The translations under genes and the position numbers were made by a program. Source: an uncultured Oscillospiraceae bacterium (GTDB lineage Bacteria; Bacillota; Clostridia; Oscillospirales; Oscillospiraceae). Taken from it: a DNA stretch of 64,000 nt. Shown here one piece after another: positions 32,644 through 40,266 of the stretch (position 1 is its first letter; every line of letters begins with the position of its first letter). The stretch covers positions 23,271-87,270 of the forward strand of contig CAKTQR010000004.1 in NCBI GenBank assembly GCA_934597175.1, read 5' to 3'. The notes under the pieces were generated by a model. The model worked only from the letters and a program-made list of their open reading frames with translations. It did not search any database and had not been told where the DNA came from.

Positions 32644-33465
32644 TTACTTTGCTACGGGGACTGCGCCTGCGCTGCGGATGAGGTCGGCAGCGTCGGTGCC
32701 GGTTGCAAAGTCGAAGAATGCCTTTGCTGCGGCCGAGAGCTCCGTGCCTTCCTTGGTCACGAGGACGAAGGGACGCTGGATAGCGTAGCTGCCGTCAAGA
32801 ACGGTGGCCTCGGAGCAGGCAACGCCGCCTACGGTGACGGACTTGATGCCGTCCTGACCTTCAACTGCCGAGAGGGAAGCGTAGCCGATGGCGTTCTTGT
32901 TGCTGCCTACTGCGGAGATGACAGCACCGGTGGAGGTGAGCTCCTGAGAGAGCTTGCATGCGTCCTTGGTGTCGGTGACCGACTCAAAGCCGTCTCTCGT
33001 GCCGGAGTTTGCTTCACGGCCGATGCAGGTGATCTCGAGGTCGTCGCCGCCGACATCCTTCCAGTTGGTGATCTTGCCGGTGAATATATCGGCGATCTGC
33101 TGGACGGTGAGGTCTGCGACCTTGTTGTCTGCGTTTACGATGATTGCAATGCCGTCAAGTGCAATGGTCGTGCCGGTAAGACCGGTCTCGGAGTCCTTGA
33201 GTGCGCGGGAGGAAAGGCCGATGTCGCACTTTCCGGTGCTGACGGACTCAATGCCCGTGCCCGAGCCCGTGGGGTCGTAGGTGACGGTGATGTCCTGATT
33301 ATTTTCCATGAACTTCTCGCTCAGTGCGCCGATGACCTTCTCCATGGAGGTCGAGCCGTTGGTGGAAACGCTCTGCGGCTCAGAGCCGTTGCTTCCGCAG
33401 CCGGCCAGAAGTGCGAGCGACATAAGTGCTGCCATGCCGGCGGCTATAATACTTTTTCTTTTCAT
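32644..33465 (-). CDS. pstS: Phosphate-binding lipoprotein PstS
   Basis: The 273-residue product has a lipoprotein signal (LALLAGCG, lipidated Cys about residue 23) and the PstS phosphate-binding motifs STSMEKVIGALSEKF, PTGSGTGIESVSTGKCDIGLSSR and REANSGTRDGFE. It captures phosphate outside the membrane for PstCAB. The ATG at 33465 has AGGAG 8 bases upstream; codons further upstream lack a site. A PhoP-type box lies 94 bases upstream, and a large dispersed element lies beyond that. Confidence 0.95.
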   Translation of the reverse strand: MKRKSIIAAGMAALMSLALLAGCGSNGSEPQSVSTNGSTSMEKVIGALSEKFMENNQDITVTYDPTGSGTGIESVSTGKCDIGLSSRALKDSETGLTGTTIALDGIAIIVNADNKVADLTVQQIADIFTGKITNWKDVGGDDLEITCIGREANSGTRDGFESVTDTKDACKLSQELTSTGAVISAVGSNKNAIGYASLSAVEGQDGIKSVTVGGVACSEATVLDGSYAIQRPFVLVTKEGTELSAAAKAFFDFATGTDAADLIRSAGAVPVAK

Positions 33466-33558
33466 TTTGTATACTCCTTTGTACAAAATCGTTTTTGGAT
33501 GTTCTCCTTGGGTACGGTCATAGATTACCGTTTGTTCGTAAAGGCTAATATCGTGTTT

Positions 33559-33578
33559 TTGTAAAGAGTTTGTAAGAT
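33559..33578 (-). promoter_or_regulatory. PhoP-like box upstream of pstS
   Basis: TTGTAAAGAGTTTGTAAGAT, two TGTAA half-sites 11 bp apart, aligned with the boxes at 29421, 34785 and 46609. Confidence 0.65.
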
Positions 33579-33596
33579 TGGAGCTGACGGAAGCCG

Positions 33597-33628
33597 CAAA
33601 AAATCCGCAGGGGAGAGCCCCCCTGCGG
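33597..33628 (-). terminator. Terminator downstream of element R2 and the HAD gene
   Basis: CCGCAGGGG/CCCCTGCGG stem; on the minus strand it is followed by a T6 run. Confidence 0.75.
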
Positions 33629-33664
33629 CTGAAAAATGTATGTTTTACTTGGCGCTTGCGGACT

Positions 33665-33948
33665 TTAAGTTGACTTAGAGTCGAATCCTATCGTCTGTCA
33701 GCGTGCCCTTTCGGCGCTTTCCGTCTTTTTTGTCTTAATGGGCGACAGCCCATTGACACCAAAGAAAGCCGAAAATCCCTCGAAAAACATCACTGACAGA
33801 TGCCTTGCAGTTTTGAGGGAGCAGATTTTCGTTCAGGCAAAGATAAAGCCCGACGGGCATAATGGACATATATGGACTAGGGATTTAGCGAAGCATGAGC
33901 GGAAAGCTGCCCGTCAAAACCGATGGTGTTCGGCTCCCGCCAACTTAA
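33665..33948 (+). repeat. Dispersed structured element, family 1, copy R2
   Basis: Bounded by TTAAGTTG (33665-33672) and CAACTTAA (33941-33948). The inner arm CGAATCCTATCG pairs with CGATGGTGTTCG. CTGTCAG/CTGACAG and GTTTTGA/TCAAAAC pairs and the GGCAAAGATAAAGCCCGACG core (33836-33855) match R1 and R4. The right 35 bases also encode the last residues and stop codon of the minus-strand HAD gene. Confidence 0.85.
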
Positions 33949-34714
33949 CTATATCGCCCACGCCGTCGAGTATCATCGTCGGGCGGTAGGCAAAGTGCTC
34001 AAGCGTCTTGCGGGTGGAAATGCCGGACATCACGAGCACCGTGGACATGCCGCTTTCCATGCCGGAAATGACATCGGTGTCCATGCGGTCGCCTATCATG
34101 ACCGCCTCGCCCGAGTGGCAGCCGAGGATCTTCAGCCCCGTGCGCATCATGAGCGGATTCGGCTTTCCGCAGAAATACGCCTCCGTGCCCGTCGCCATCT
34201 CAATGGGAGCGATGAGCGCCCGGCAGGCAGGTGCGATGCCGTTTTCAATAGGACCGGAAATGTCCGAATTTGCGCCGATGAGCTTAGCGCCGCCCAGAAC
34301 GAGGTTTGTCGCCTTCGTGAGGGTGTCCAGCGAATACGCCTTGCCCTCGCCGACTATTACATAGTCGGGATTGACATCGTTCATGGTGATGCCCGCATCG
34401 TACAGGGCGTTTAAAAGTCCCGCCTCACCTATGACATATGCCGAGCAGCCCGGCGACTGCTCCTTTATAAACGCAGCTGTTGCAAGTGCGCTCGTGTAAA
34501 AATGCTCCTCCGGGACATCCAGTCCCATGCGTGCAAGCTTTTGATTGAGCTCCTTGGGCGTGCAGCCGCTGTTATTGGTCAAAAACAGATAGCCCTTGCT
34601 GTTTGCCTTGAGCCAGTCTATAAACTCCACCACGCCCGGCAGAATGCGGTTGCCGTGGTAGATGACACCGTCCATATCGCAGATAAAACCCTTTTTCTCG
34701 TTGAAATCTATCAA
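33914..34714 (-). CDS. HAD-IIA phosphatase (NagD/AraL-like)
   Basis: The 266-residue product has HAD motif I DMDGVIYHG (about 13-21), motif II LTNNSG (about 45-50), the IIA cap domain, motif III Lys in CGKPNPLMM and motif IV IGDRMDTDV. Members dephosphorylate sugar or nucleotide phosphates. A PhoP-type box 71 bases upstream suggests a role in scavenging intracellular organic phosphate under limitation. Its last 11 codons (VKLAGAEHHRF) and stop lie within dispersed element R2, so insertion of the element appears to have replaced the native C-terminus. Confidence 0.9.
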   Translation of the reverse strand: MIDFNEKKGFICDMDGVIYHGNRILPGVVEFIDWLKANSKGYLFLTNNSGCTPKELNQKLARMGLDVPEEHFYTSALATAAFIKEQSPGCSAYVIGEAGLLNALYDAGITMNDVNPDYVIVGEGKAYSLDTLTKATNLVLGGAKLIGANSDISGPIENGIAPACRALIAPIEMATGTEAYFCGKPNPLMMRTGLKILGCHSGEAVMIGDRMDTDVISGMESGMSTVLVMSGISTRKTLEHFAYRPTMILDGVGDIVKLAGAEHHRF

Positions 34715-34784
34715 ATTATCACATCCTTTCTCTCTCTCATGGCTCTATATTAACTCGCTTTTGTAAAACACAACAGTCCGAATG

Positions 34785-34804
34785 TGTAAAAATACTGTAA
34801 AAAT
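34785..34804 (-). promoter_or_regulatory. PhoP box upstream of the HAD phosphatase
   Basis: TGTAAAAATAC TGTAAAAAT: two TGTAAAA half-sites exactly 11 bp apart, 71 bases from the start codon, the same spacing as at phoP. Confidence 0.7.
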
Positions 34805-34813
34805 GCCGCTGTT

Positions 34814-35569
34814 TTAAGCGAAAATAATATTAATTCCTCTGAATTTGAGGTTTTCGGTGACGGTCTTTGCCTCAGTGCCGGTGATGACTGCCTCACAGTC
34901 GGCAAGATCTGCGATGCTCGCAACGGAGCGTTTGCCGAACTTTGTCGAGTCGCACAGGACATACTTCTTCCTCGCATTGCGCAAAACGGCACGCTCGACC
35001 GTCGCAACGGCGAGATTGTCGCTGTAGACGATGCCGTTGTCGTCAATTGCGTCGCAGCTTATAAAGGCGTAGTCGACATCTACATTATTAAAAAAATTGT
35101 ACGCCTCGCTGCCGATGATAGTGCCCGTTGCGCTTCGTATTATGCCGCCGCAGATGTGGGTGTTGAGTATCGCCCAGTTGGCAAGATACTCGGCTGCCTG
35201 CATGGAATTTGTGTATATCTCGGCAGAGTCGAGGTCGTCGAGCAGATTGCTCAGCGCATAGACCGTCGTGCCGCTGCCTAAGGATAGCGAGTCGCCGCTT
35301 TTTATCAGCGAGCGGGCCTTGGTGGCGATGCGGCGCTTTTCGTTTACATTCTTGTGGAGCTTGCTATCAAAGGTCTCGTCCGGCACGGGATTTATGCTCA
35401 TCACGCCGCCGTAGGTGCGGATAATGAGCTTTTTCTCCTGCATATCCGCAAGCTGCTTGCGCAGAGTTGACACGGAAATGTTGAGTATAGCGCCCAATTC
35501 GTTTACCGACATTTCGCCCCGACTTTCGAGGATGCTGATGATCCTTTGCTCTCTGACTGCGGTTTTCAA
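34814..35569 (-). CDS. DeoR-family transcriptional regulator
   Basis: The 251-residue product has the DeoR winged helix at the N-terminus (REQRIISILESRGEMSVNELGAILNISVSTLRKQLADMQEKKLIIRTYGGV) and the DeoRC sugar-phosphate-sensing domain (SGDSLSLGSGTTVYALSNLL; SATGTIIGSEAYNFF; YVLCDSTKFGK). I choose the TTG at 35569, which has GGAG 8 bases upstream; the frame stays open far upstream, but that part is not homologous and includes low-complexity sequence. It most likely controls the divergent catabolic cluster at 35.9-44.5 kb, with a sugar phosphate as effector. Confidence 0.88.
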   Translation of the reverse strand: MKTAVREQRIISILESRGEMSVNELGAILNISVSTLRKQLADMQEKKLIIRTYGGVMSINPVPDETFDSKLHKNVNEKRRIATKARSLIKSGDSLSLGSGTTVYALSNLLDDLDSAEIYTNSMQAAEYLANWAILNTHICGGIIRSATGTIIGSEAYNFFNNVDVDYAFISCDAIDDNGIVYSDNLAVATVERAVLRNARKKYVLCDSTKFGKRSVASIADLADCEAVITGTEAKTVTENLKFRGINIIFA

Positions 35570-35729
35570 CTGTATCACTCCGATGCTGTAGAATTGCTGT
35601 GTAAAAAATGATTTGTGGATTTTGTCGATATCCACCAAGAAAAAACGCTCAAAAAACGCTAAAAACGAGCGAAACACGCAAAAATCCTCTAAGCTGTGCA
35701 AGCACTCGTTTTCACCCGATTTCGCACGG

Positions 35730-35758
35730 TTGACAACGCTTTGGCCGCCGAATAATAT
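35730..35758 (+). promoter_or_regulatory. Promoter of the DeoR-linked cluster
   Basis: TTGACA (35730-35735), 17-base spacer, TAATAT (35753-35758). This predicts a ~160-base leader before the flavoredoxin gene. A second weaker promoter (TTGCAC...TAAAAT) lies near 35865-35893. The rest of the 350-base gap is AT-rich with no gene seen. Confidence 0.6.
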
Positions 35759-35923
35759 ATAGGTGCGTGCCGTGAAACCCGGCGAAGTGCGCAGTTTTTT
35801 CATGGTGAACAATATACCACAATTCGTATAGTTATTTCAAGAATTTTTTGAATTATATTTAGCTTGCACAAAAGGTATACTTATTATAAAATTAGGTGAA
35901 CTTTCTTAAACGGAGGTATAGTT

Positions 35924-36424
35924 ATGGAACAGCTTACTATCGGACAGGCTCAGAAGATGACGAGCCCGGCACCGTTCGCCCTGCTGTCGTCTGTTGACGA
36001 GACGGGCCGAACGAATCTCATGGCGGTGTCGTGGTGGACATATCTGAGCAACCATCCCGTCAAAATAGGCGCATGCCTGAGCAACAAGGGCTTCAGCGGC
36101 GGCAACATCCGCTCAGCGGGTGAGTTTGCGCTCAACCTTGTTGACGAAACGATGAAGCAGAAGGCGCTTGAGTGCGGCCGCTGCTCCGGCAGAGACACCG
36201 ACAAGGCCGCAAAGCTCGGTATTGAGCTTGTCGACGCAAAGGCGATAGCCCCCAAGGTCGTGGAGGCGAGCAAGGTGGTCTTTGAGTGCCGCCTGAGCGA
36301 TACGGTCGCTGTCGGCGATCACACCTTCTTCATCGCCGATGTTGTCGAGATATACGGAGACGAAAGCAAAAAGCAGCTGTTTGCGATAAACGGCTACGGC
36401 AAATTAGATACGGTAGAAAAGTGA
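35924..36424 (+). CDS. Flavoredoxin / flavin reductase-like protein
   Basis: The 166-residue product has the split-barrel flavin reductase fold: PFALLSSVDETGRTNLMAVSWWTYLSNHPVKIGACLSNKGFSGGNIRSAGEFALNLV. Related flavoredoxins bind FMN and transfer electrons. GGAGG lies 9 bases before the ATG. It is the first gene of a plus-strand cluster divergent from the DeoR regulator; whether it takes part in the catabolic pathway or only shares its promoter is unclear. Confidence 0.85.
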   Translation: MEQLTIGQAQKMTSPAPFALLSSVDETGRTNLMAVSWWTYLSNHPVKIGACLSNKGFSGGNIRSAGEFALNLVDETMKQKALECGRCSGRDTDKAAKLGIELVDAKAIAPKVVEASKVVFECRLSDTVAVGDHTFFIADVVEIYGDESKKQLFAINGYGKLDTVEK

Positions 36425-36435
36425 GGTAAATTGCT

Positions 36436-37683
36436 ATGATAATGGATTGTGCAAAATACGCCGGTCTGTGCGAGTGCGGCCGTGACCACGAGCTTGAAAC
36501 GAAGATGGTCGTCGTCGAGTACGGCGCTATCGCAAATTTTGAAAAGTATATGGCCGATGTCGGCCTTGCGGGCAAAAAGCGTGCCGTCGTGTACGACTCG
36601 GTCATTTATAAGCTCACCGAGGGCAAGCATGTCGCCGCCGACCAGGAGATAGTGCTCGAGGCGCAGGGCCTGAGGGCTGAGGATACGCTCATCGAGGACA
36701 TGATGAAAAAACTCGATGATCCCGAGGTCATCGTCGCCTACGGCGCAGGCACTATCATGGACTTCGGCCGCTACCCGGCATATAAGCTCGGCATCCCCTT
36801 TGTTGCGATACCCACGCTTGCATCGTCCGACGGCTTCACCGCCAACATCTGCTCGGCCATCATAAACGGCCAGAAGAAGTCGACCCCCATGTGCGCACCC
36901 ACCCTTGTCGTGACCGATCTTGACATCATAAAGGGCGCTCCCATGCGCCTTGTCTCCAGCGGCATCAACGATATTCTGTCCAAGTACATTTCCGTGTTCG
37001 ACTGGAAGGTCTCGCACATGGTCGCAGGCGAGTATTTCTGCCCCAAGGTGTGCGAGCTGGCAGAGCATGCGCTGAAGATAATGCGTGAGGCTGCCGATAA
37101 GCTTGCCGAGACCGGCGAGGTCGACCACGAGGCCATGACCATGGCGCAGATGGAGTCGGGTCTTACCATGCAGCTATTAAACCACTCCAGAGCAGCCTCC
37201 GGCGCAGAGCACCTTGCCGCCCACCTTGTCGAGATGCACCCGCCCCGCTTCGAGGAGGCGGAGGGCATCCACGGCGAATGTGTCGGCGTCGGTACATTCC
37301 TTTGCATCAGGGAGTACCACCGTCTGGCATCCCTGCCCACGCCCAAGGCAAAGAAGTTTGAGCCGCTGAGCGAGCAGTGGATAAGAGAAAAGTTCGGCGA
37401 CCGCCTTGCCCCGGGCATCATCAAGGAAAATGCAAACGATGTCCTCGGTACATTCGACTCGCAGAACATCGTCGACCACTGGGATGAGATAAGGGACATG
37501 ATAAACAAGCTGCCCTCCGTTGAGGAAATGGAGGCGCTGTACAAGGCCTGTGGCTGCAAGTACCTGCCCGAGCACATCGGCATCAAGCCCGAGCTTGCCG
37601 ACGAGATGCTCGCCGTGTCCTCGGCCATCAGAAACCGCAATACCCTCATCCGCATGCGCAGAGTTCTCGATTTCGGCGAATGA
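36436..37683 (+). CDS. Glycerol-1-phosphate dehydrogenase (AraM/EgsA) family protein, 1
   Basis: The 415-residue product belongs to the iron-alcohol-dehydrogenase-like sn-glycerol-1-phosphate dehydrogenase family: VAYGAGTIMDFGRYPAYKLGIPFVAIPTLASSDGFTANICSAI (NAD- and metal-site region, about 100-145), SSGINDILSKY, GAEHLAAHLVEM and the metal ligand region IHGECVGVGT. Members reduce dihydroxyacetone phosphate, but AraM-type paralogues in catabolic clusters act on other polyol or ketose phosphates. A second family member lies 4 kb downstream. Both are probably oxidoreductases of one pathway. Confidence 0.87.
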   Translation: MIMDCAKYAGLCECGRDHELETKMVVVEYGAIANFEKYMADVGLAGKKRAVVYDSVIYKLTEGKHVAADQEIVLEAQGLRAEDTLIEDMMKKLDDPEVIVAYGAGTIMDFGRYPAYKLGIPFVAIPTLASSDGFTANICSAIINGQKKSTPMCAPTLVVTDLDIIKGAPMRLVSSGINDILSKYISVFDWKVSHMVAGEYFCPKVCELAEHALKIMREAADKLAETGEVDHEAMTMAQMESGLTMQLLNHSRAASGAEHLAAHLVEMHPPRFEEAEGIHGECVGVGTFLCIREYHRLASLPTPKAKKFEPLSEQWIREKFGDRLAPGIIKENANDVLGTFDSQNIVDHWDEIRDMINKLPSVEEMEALYKACGCKYLPEHIGIKPELADEMLAVSSAIRNRNTLIRMRRVLDFGE

Positions 37684-37698
37684 TCATATAACTACCGA

Positions 37699-37729
37699 TA
37701 TCCCCGACGGCAAGCCGTCGGGGATTTTT
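37699..37729 (+). terminator. Terminator after the first AraM-like gene
   Basis: CCCCGACGGC/GCCGTCGGGG stem followed by T5. Confidence 0.88.
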
Positions 37730-37849
37730 CGTGCTCTGACCGGGCGGCGAAAACCCCTTTGCGGCGGCGAAATTTGCATGCTTTCCTATGCGCTTACATT
37801 CAAGGAAATATTTTGGCAGAAAAATCAAGAGAATGACATTTTTTTGACG

Positions 37850-37943
37850 ACCAAATTTGTAGAAATTGAGTGGTCCGTTTTAGTGAAAATGCAAAAATGA
37901 ACGGACTGAAAACACGCAGTTTTTCTAAGAAACTGCGTGTTTT
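37850..37943. other. Hairpins in the gap before the TIM-barrel gene
   Basis: An imperfect palindrome GACCAAATTT...AAATTGAGTGGTC (37850-37876) is followed by the long hairpin AAAACACGCAGTTT/AAACTGCGTGTTTT (37909-37943), which has A/T tracts and could terminate in either direction. No gene with a ribosome site was seen in this 430-base gap. Confidence 0.5.
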
Positions 37944-37993
37944 GCGCAAAAGACAAAAAAGCTTGATAAGTCAAGCGTTTGCGGCGCTTTTTG

Positions 37994-38037
37994 CGTGTAA
38001 ATTCTGCGTTTACACGAGCAAAAATTTGCACTAAAAT
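37994..38037 (+). promoter_or_regulatory. Promoter with overlapping operator
   Basis: CGTGTAAA - 7 nt - TTTACACG (37994-38016) is a perfect inverted repeat. Its right half contains the -35 TTTACA (38009-38014), followed after 17 bases by TAAAAT (38032-38037). Likely the DeoR-family repressor site for the catabolic operon that follows. Confidence 0.6.
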
Positions 38038-38113
38038 TAATGGTGTCTTAACAGAGAAATACAGCAAAGCTGTACGACCAAAACACATCATTTCTGTAAA
38101 GGAGAAACCGAAA

Positions 38114-38788
38114 ATGAGACCTGAAATTATCATAATGCTGACCCATCACGATGTCACCGTAAAGAATGCCGCCGAGGTGTTCGAGCAGTGCAAGGACATT
38201 GAAGAGGTCAAGTTCTGGGGCTTTAAGAATGTCGGCCTTCCCAAGGACGAGATGAAGGCTCTGGCAGGCGCAATGAAGGCTGCCGGCAAGACCACCTTCC
38301 TCGAGGTCGTCACCTATGACGAGGCAAGCTGCCTTGACGGCGCTCAGACTGCCATCGACTGCGGCTTTGATTACCTCATGGGCACTATCTACTATGATTC
38401 CGTCGCAAAGCTTCTCAAGGACAACGGCATGGAGTATCTGCCCTTCGTCGGCAAGGTCTCCGGCAGCCCCAGCATCCTCGAGGGCACTAACGAGGAGATC
38501 ATCCAGAACGCAAAGGATCTGATGGCAAAGGGCATCACCGGCTTTGATATCCTTGCTTACCGCCATGTCGTCGACGGCGAGAAGCTGGCATACGACTTCT
38601 GCAAGGCAGTCGACGCAAAGATCTGCATCGCAGGCTCGATAAACAGCTACGGCCGCATCGACACCATGTTCGATATCGGACCCTGGACCTTCACCATGGG
38701 CTCTGCTCTGTTTGAGAAGAAGTTCGTCGCAGACGGCGACTTCCGCACCAACCTCCAGGCAGTTGCCGATTACATGGCAAAAAAGTAA
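38114..38788 (+). CDS. TIM-barrel protein of unknown function
   Basis: The 224-residue product has the strand-helix rhythm of a small (beta/alpha)8 barrel. Strand ends are typical of phosphosugar aldolases/epimerases: IIIMLTHHDVTV, EEVKFWGFKN, FLEVVTYDE, FDYLMGTIYYD, LPFVGKVSGSPS, GFDILAYRHVVDG and KICIAGSINSYGRID (phosphate-binding-like). AGGAG lies 9 bases before the ATG; the frame upstream is non-coding. Its place between dehydrogenase, permease and kinase genes suggests an aldolase, isomerase or epimerase step, but I do not recognise the subfamily. Confidence 0.8.
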   Translation: MRPEIIIMLTHHDVTVKNAAEVFEQCKDIEEVKFWGFKNVGLPKDEMKALAGAMKAAGKTTFLEVVTYDEASCLDGAQTAIDCGFDYLMGTIYYDSVAKLLKDNGMEYLPFVGKVSGSPSILEGTNEEIIQNAKDLMAKGITGFDILAYRHVVDGEKLAYDFCKAVDAKICIAGSINSYGRIDTMFDIGPWTFTMGSALFEKKFVADGDFRTNLQAVADYMAKK

Positions 38789-38850
38789 TGTAAGCCGCCC
38801 GGACGGCGGTTACAATAGAAAGTAAAAAGGATAATAAGGAGGACCACCAA

Positions 38851-40176
38851 TTGGAAGACAACAAACTTAAAAAAGCCCTGACCGCAGCCGGTATATGGGC
38901 CGTCGCCGTCGGCGCAGTCATTTCCGGCAGCTACTACGGCTGGAACTACATCTTCAGCGAGACCAACTTTGTCGGCGCTCTCATCGCAATGGGCATCGCA
39001 ATTTTGTTCTACATCCCCTTCGCATTCATGTTCGCAGAGCTTGCGACCGCCATCCCCAGCTCCGCAGGCCCGGCAGCCTACACCGAGAAGGCATTCGGCA
39101 GAGGCGCAGGCTTCTTTGCAGGCTTCAGCTATCTTGTTGAGTCACTGTTCTGCACCCCCGGTATCTGCATCGCTATCGGCGCATATGTCCACACCCTGTT
39201 CCCGGTATGTCCGGCGGTCGTCGCATCGGTCGTTGCCTACCTCATCTTCCTGTTTATAAACATGAGAGGCATTGAGGCCGGCCAGACCATCGGCCTTATC
39301 GTCACCGTCATCGGTGTTGCAGGCGTCGTGCTGTACGCAGCCATCGGCCTGCCCCACGCAGACTTCAGCCTGCTCGGCCAGATGGGCGAGCTCGGCGGCG
39401 TAAAGGGCATCTTCGTCGCTATCCCCTACGCAGTATGGTTCTTCCTCGCATTTGAGGCAGGCGGCATGGGCGCAGAGGAATGCAAGAACCCGTCCAAGGA
39501 TATCCCCAAGGGCTTCATCGTCGGCATCTTCACCCTGCTCGTCGGCGGCATGCTCATGCTCATCACCACCGCAGCAGCTCTCCCCAAGGAGGAGATCCTC
39601 AAGAACGACGCTCCCGTTGCAAATGTCATCAACCACCTGTTCGGCGAAGGCTCCACCATGAGCATCGTGTTCATCGTCATCGCCATGATTGGCCTTGCCG
39701 CATCCCTTAACGGCATCATCATCGGCCAGTCCCGTCAGACCTACGCTCTTGCACGCTGCAAGTGCCTGCCCGGCTTCCTCGGCAAGCTCGACAAGAACGG
39801 CACTCCAATGAACGCTCTGCTCGTCACCTCCGTCATCGGTATCGCACTGACCCTCATGGGCTCTGTTGCAGTCATCGTTGTCATCGCAGGCATCGGCTCT
39901 GCATTCATGGCTCTGTGCTGCTTCGCTTCCTGGATCAAGCTCAGCAAGGACCAGCCCGACATGCCTCGCCCCTACAAGTGCCCCAAGTGGCTCGGCTACC
40001 TCGGCATCCCGTTCTGCATCCTCGTCGCAGCAGCATCCATCTACAGCGCAGTTGCAGGTCAGTCTCTGCTTCTGGCAGGCATCGCCTTCGGCTTCTTCGT
40101 TCTGGCTATCATCTACTACATAGCCGTCTGCAAGAACAAGAACGGCACTTTCCTTGTAGAACCCGAGGATCAGTGA
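38851..40176 (+). CDS. APC-superfamily permease (amino acid/ethanolamine type)
   Basis: The 441-residue product has twelve or so membrane segments and the APC N-terminal signature GAVISGSYYGWNYIFSETNFVGALIAMGIAILFYIPFAFMFAELATAIPSSAGPAAYTEKAFG, plus FLAFEAGGMGAEECKNPSKDIPKG, all close to ethanolamine and related amino-compound permeases. Start is a TTG at 38851 with GGAGG 8 bases upstream. In a kinase/polyol-phosphate-dehydrogenase cluster this transporter type is unexpected and hints at an amino-polyol or similar substrate. Confidence 0.88.
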   Translation: MEDNKLKKALTAAGIWAVAVGAVISGSYYGWNYIFSETNFVGALIAMGIAILFYIPFAFMFAELATAIPSSAGPAAYTEKAFGRGAGFFAGFSYLVESLFCTPGICIAIGAYVHTLFPVCPAVVASVVAYLIFLFINMRGIEAGQTIGLIVTVIGVAGVVLYAAIGLPHADFSLLGQMGELGGVKGIFVAIPYAVWFFLAFEAGGMGAEECKNPSKDIPKGFIVGIFTLLVGGMLMLITTAAALPKEEILKNDAPVANVINHLFGEGSTMSIVFIVIAMIGLAASLNGIIIGQSRQTYALARCKCLPGFLGKLDKNGTPMNALLVTSVIGIALTLMGSVAVIVVIAGIGSAFMALCCFASWIKLSKDQPDMPRPYKCPKWLGYLGIPFCILVAAASIYSAVAGQSLLLAGIAFGFFVLAIIYYIAVCKNKNGTFLVEPEDQ

Positions 40177-40206
40177 TACAATAATCTAAATATCAAATGT
40201 CAATCG

Positions 40207-40231
40207 CGGCATCGTGTTTAACGCGATGCCG
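40207..40231 (+). terminator. Hairpin between permease and kinase genes
   Basis: CGGCATCG/CGATGCCG stem followed by a short T4; may only partly terminate, since the kinase follows closely. Confidence 0.5.
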
Positions 40232-40266
40232 TGATTTTGCACACGGACAAAATTAAGGAGAATTCA

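Noticed and set aside
37520..37900. Plus-strand frame extending past the first AraM-like gene (40 codons from 37779)
   Set aside because: No ribosome site, begins inside the dehydrogenase gene in another phase and crosses a terminator.
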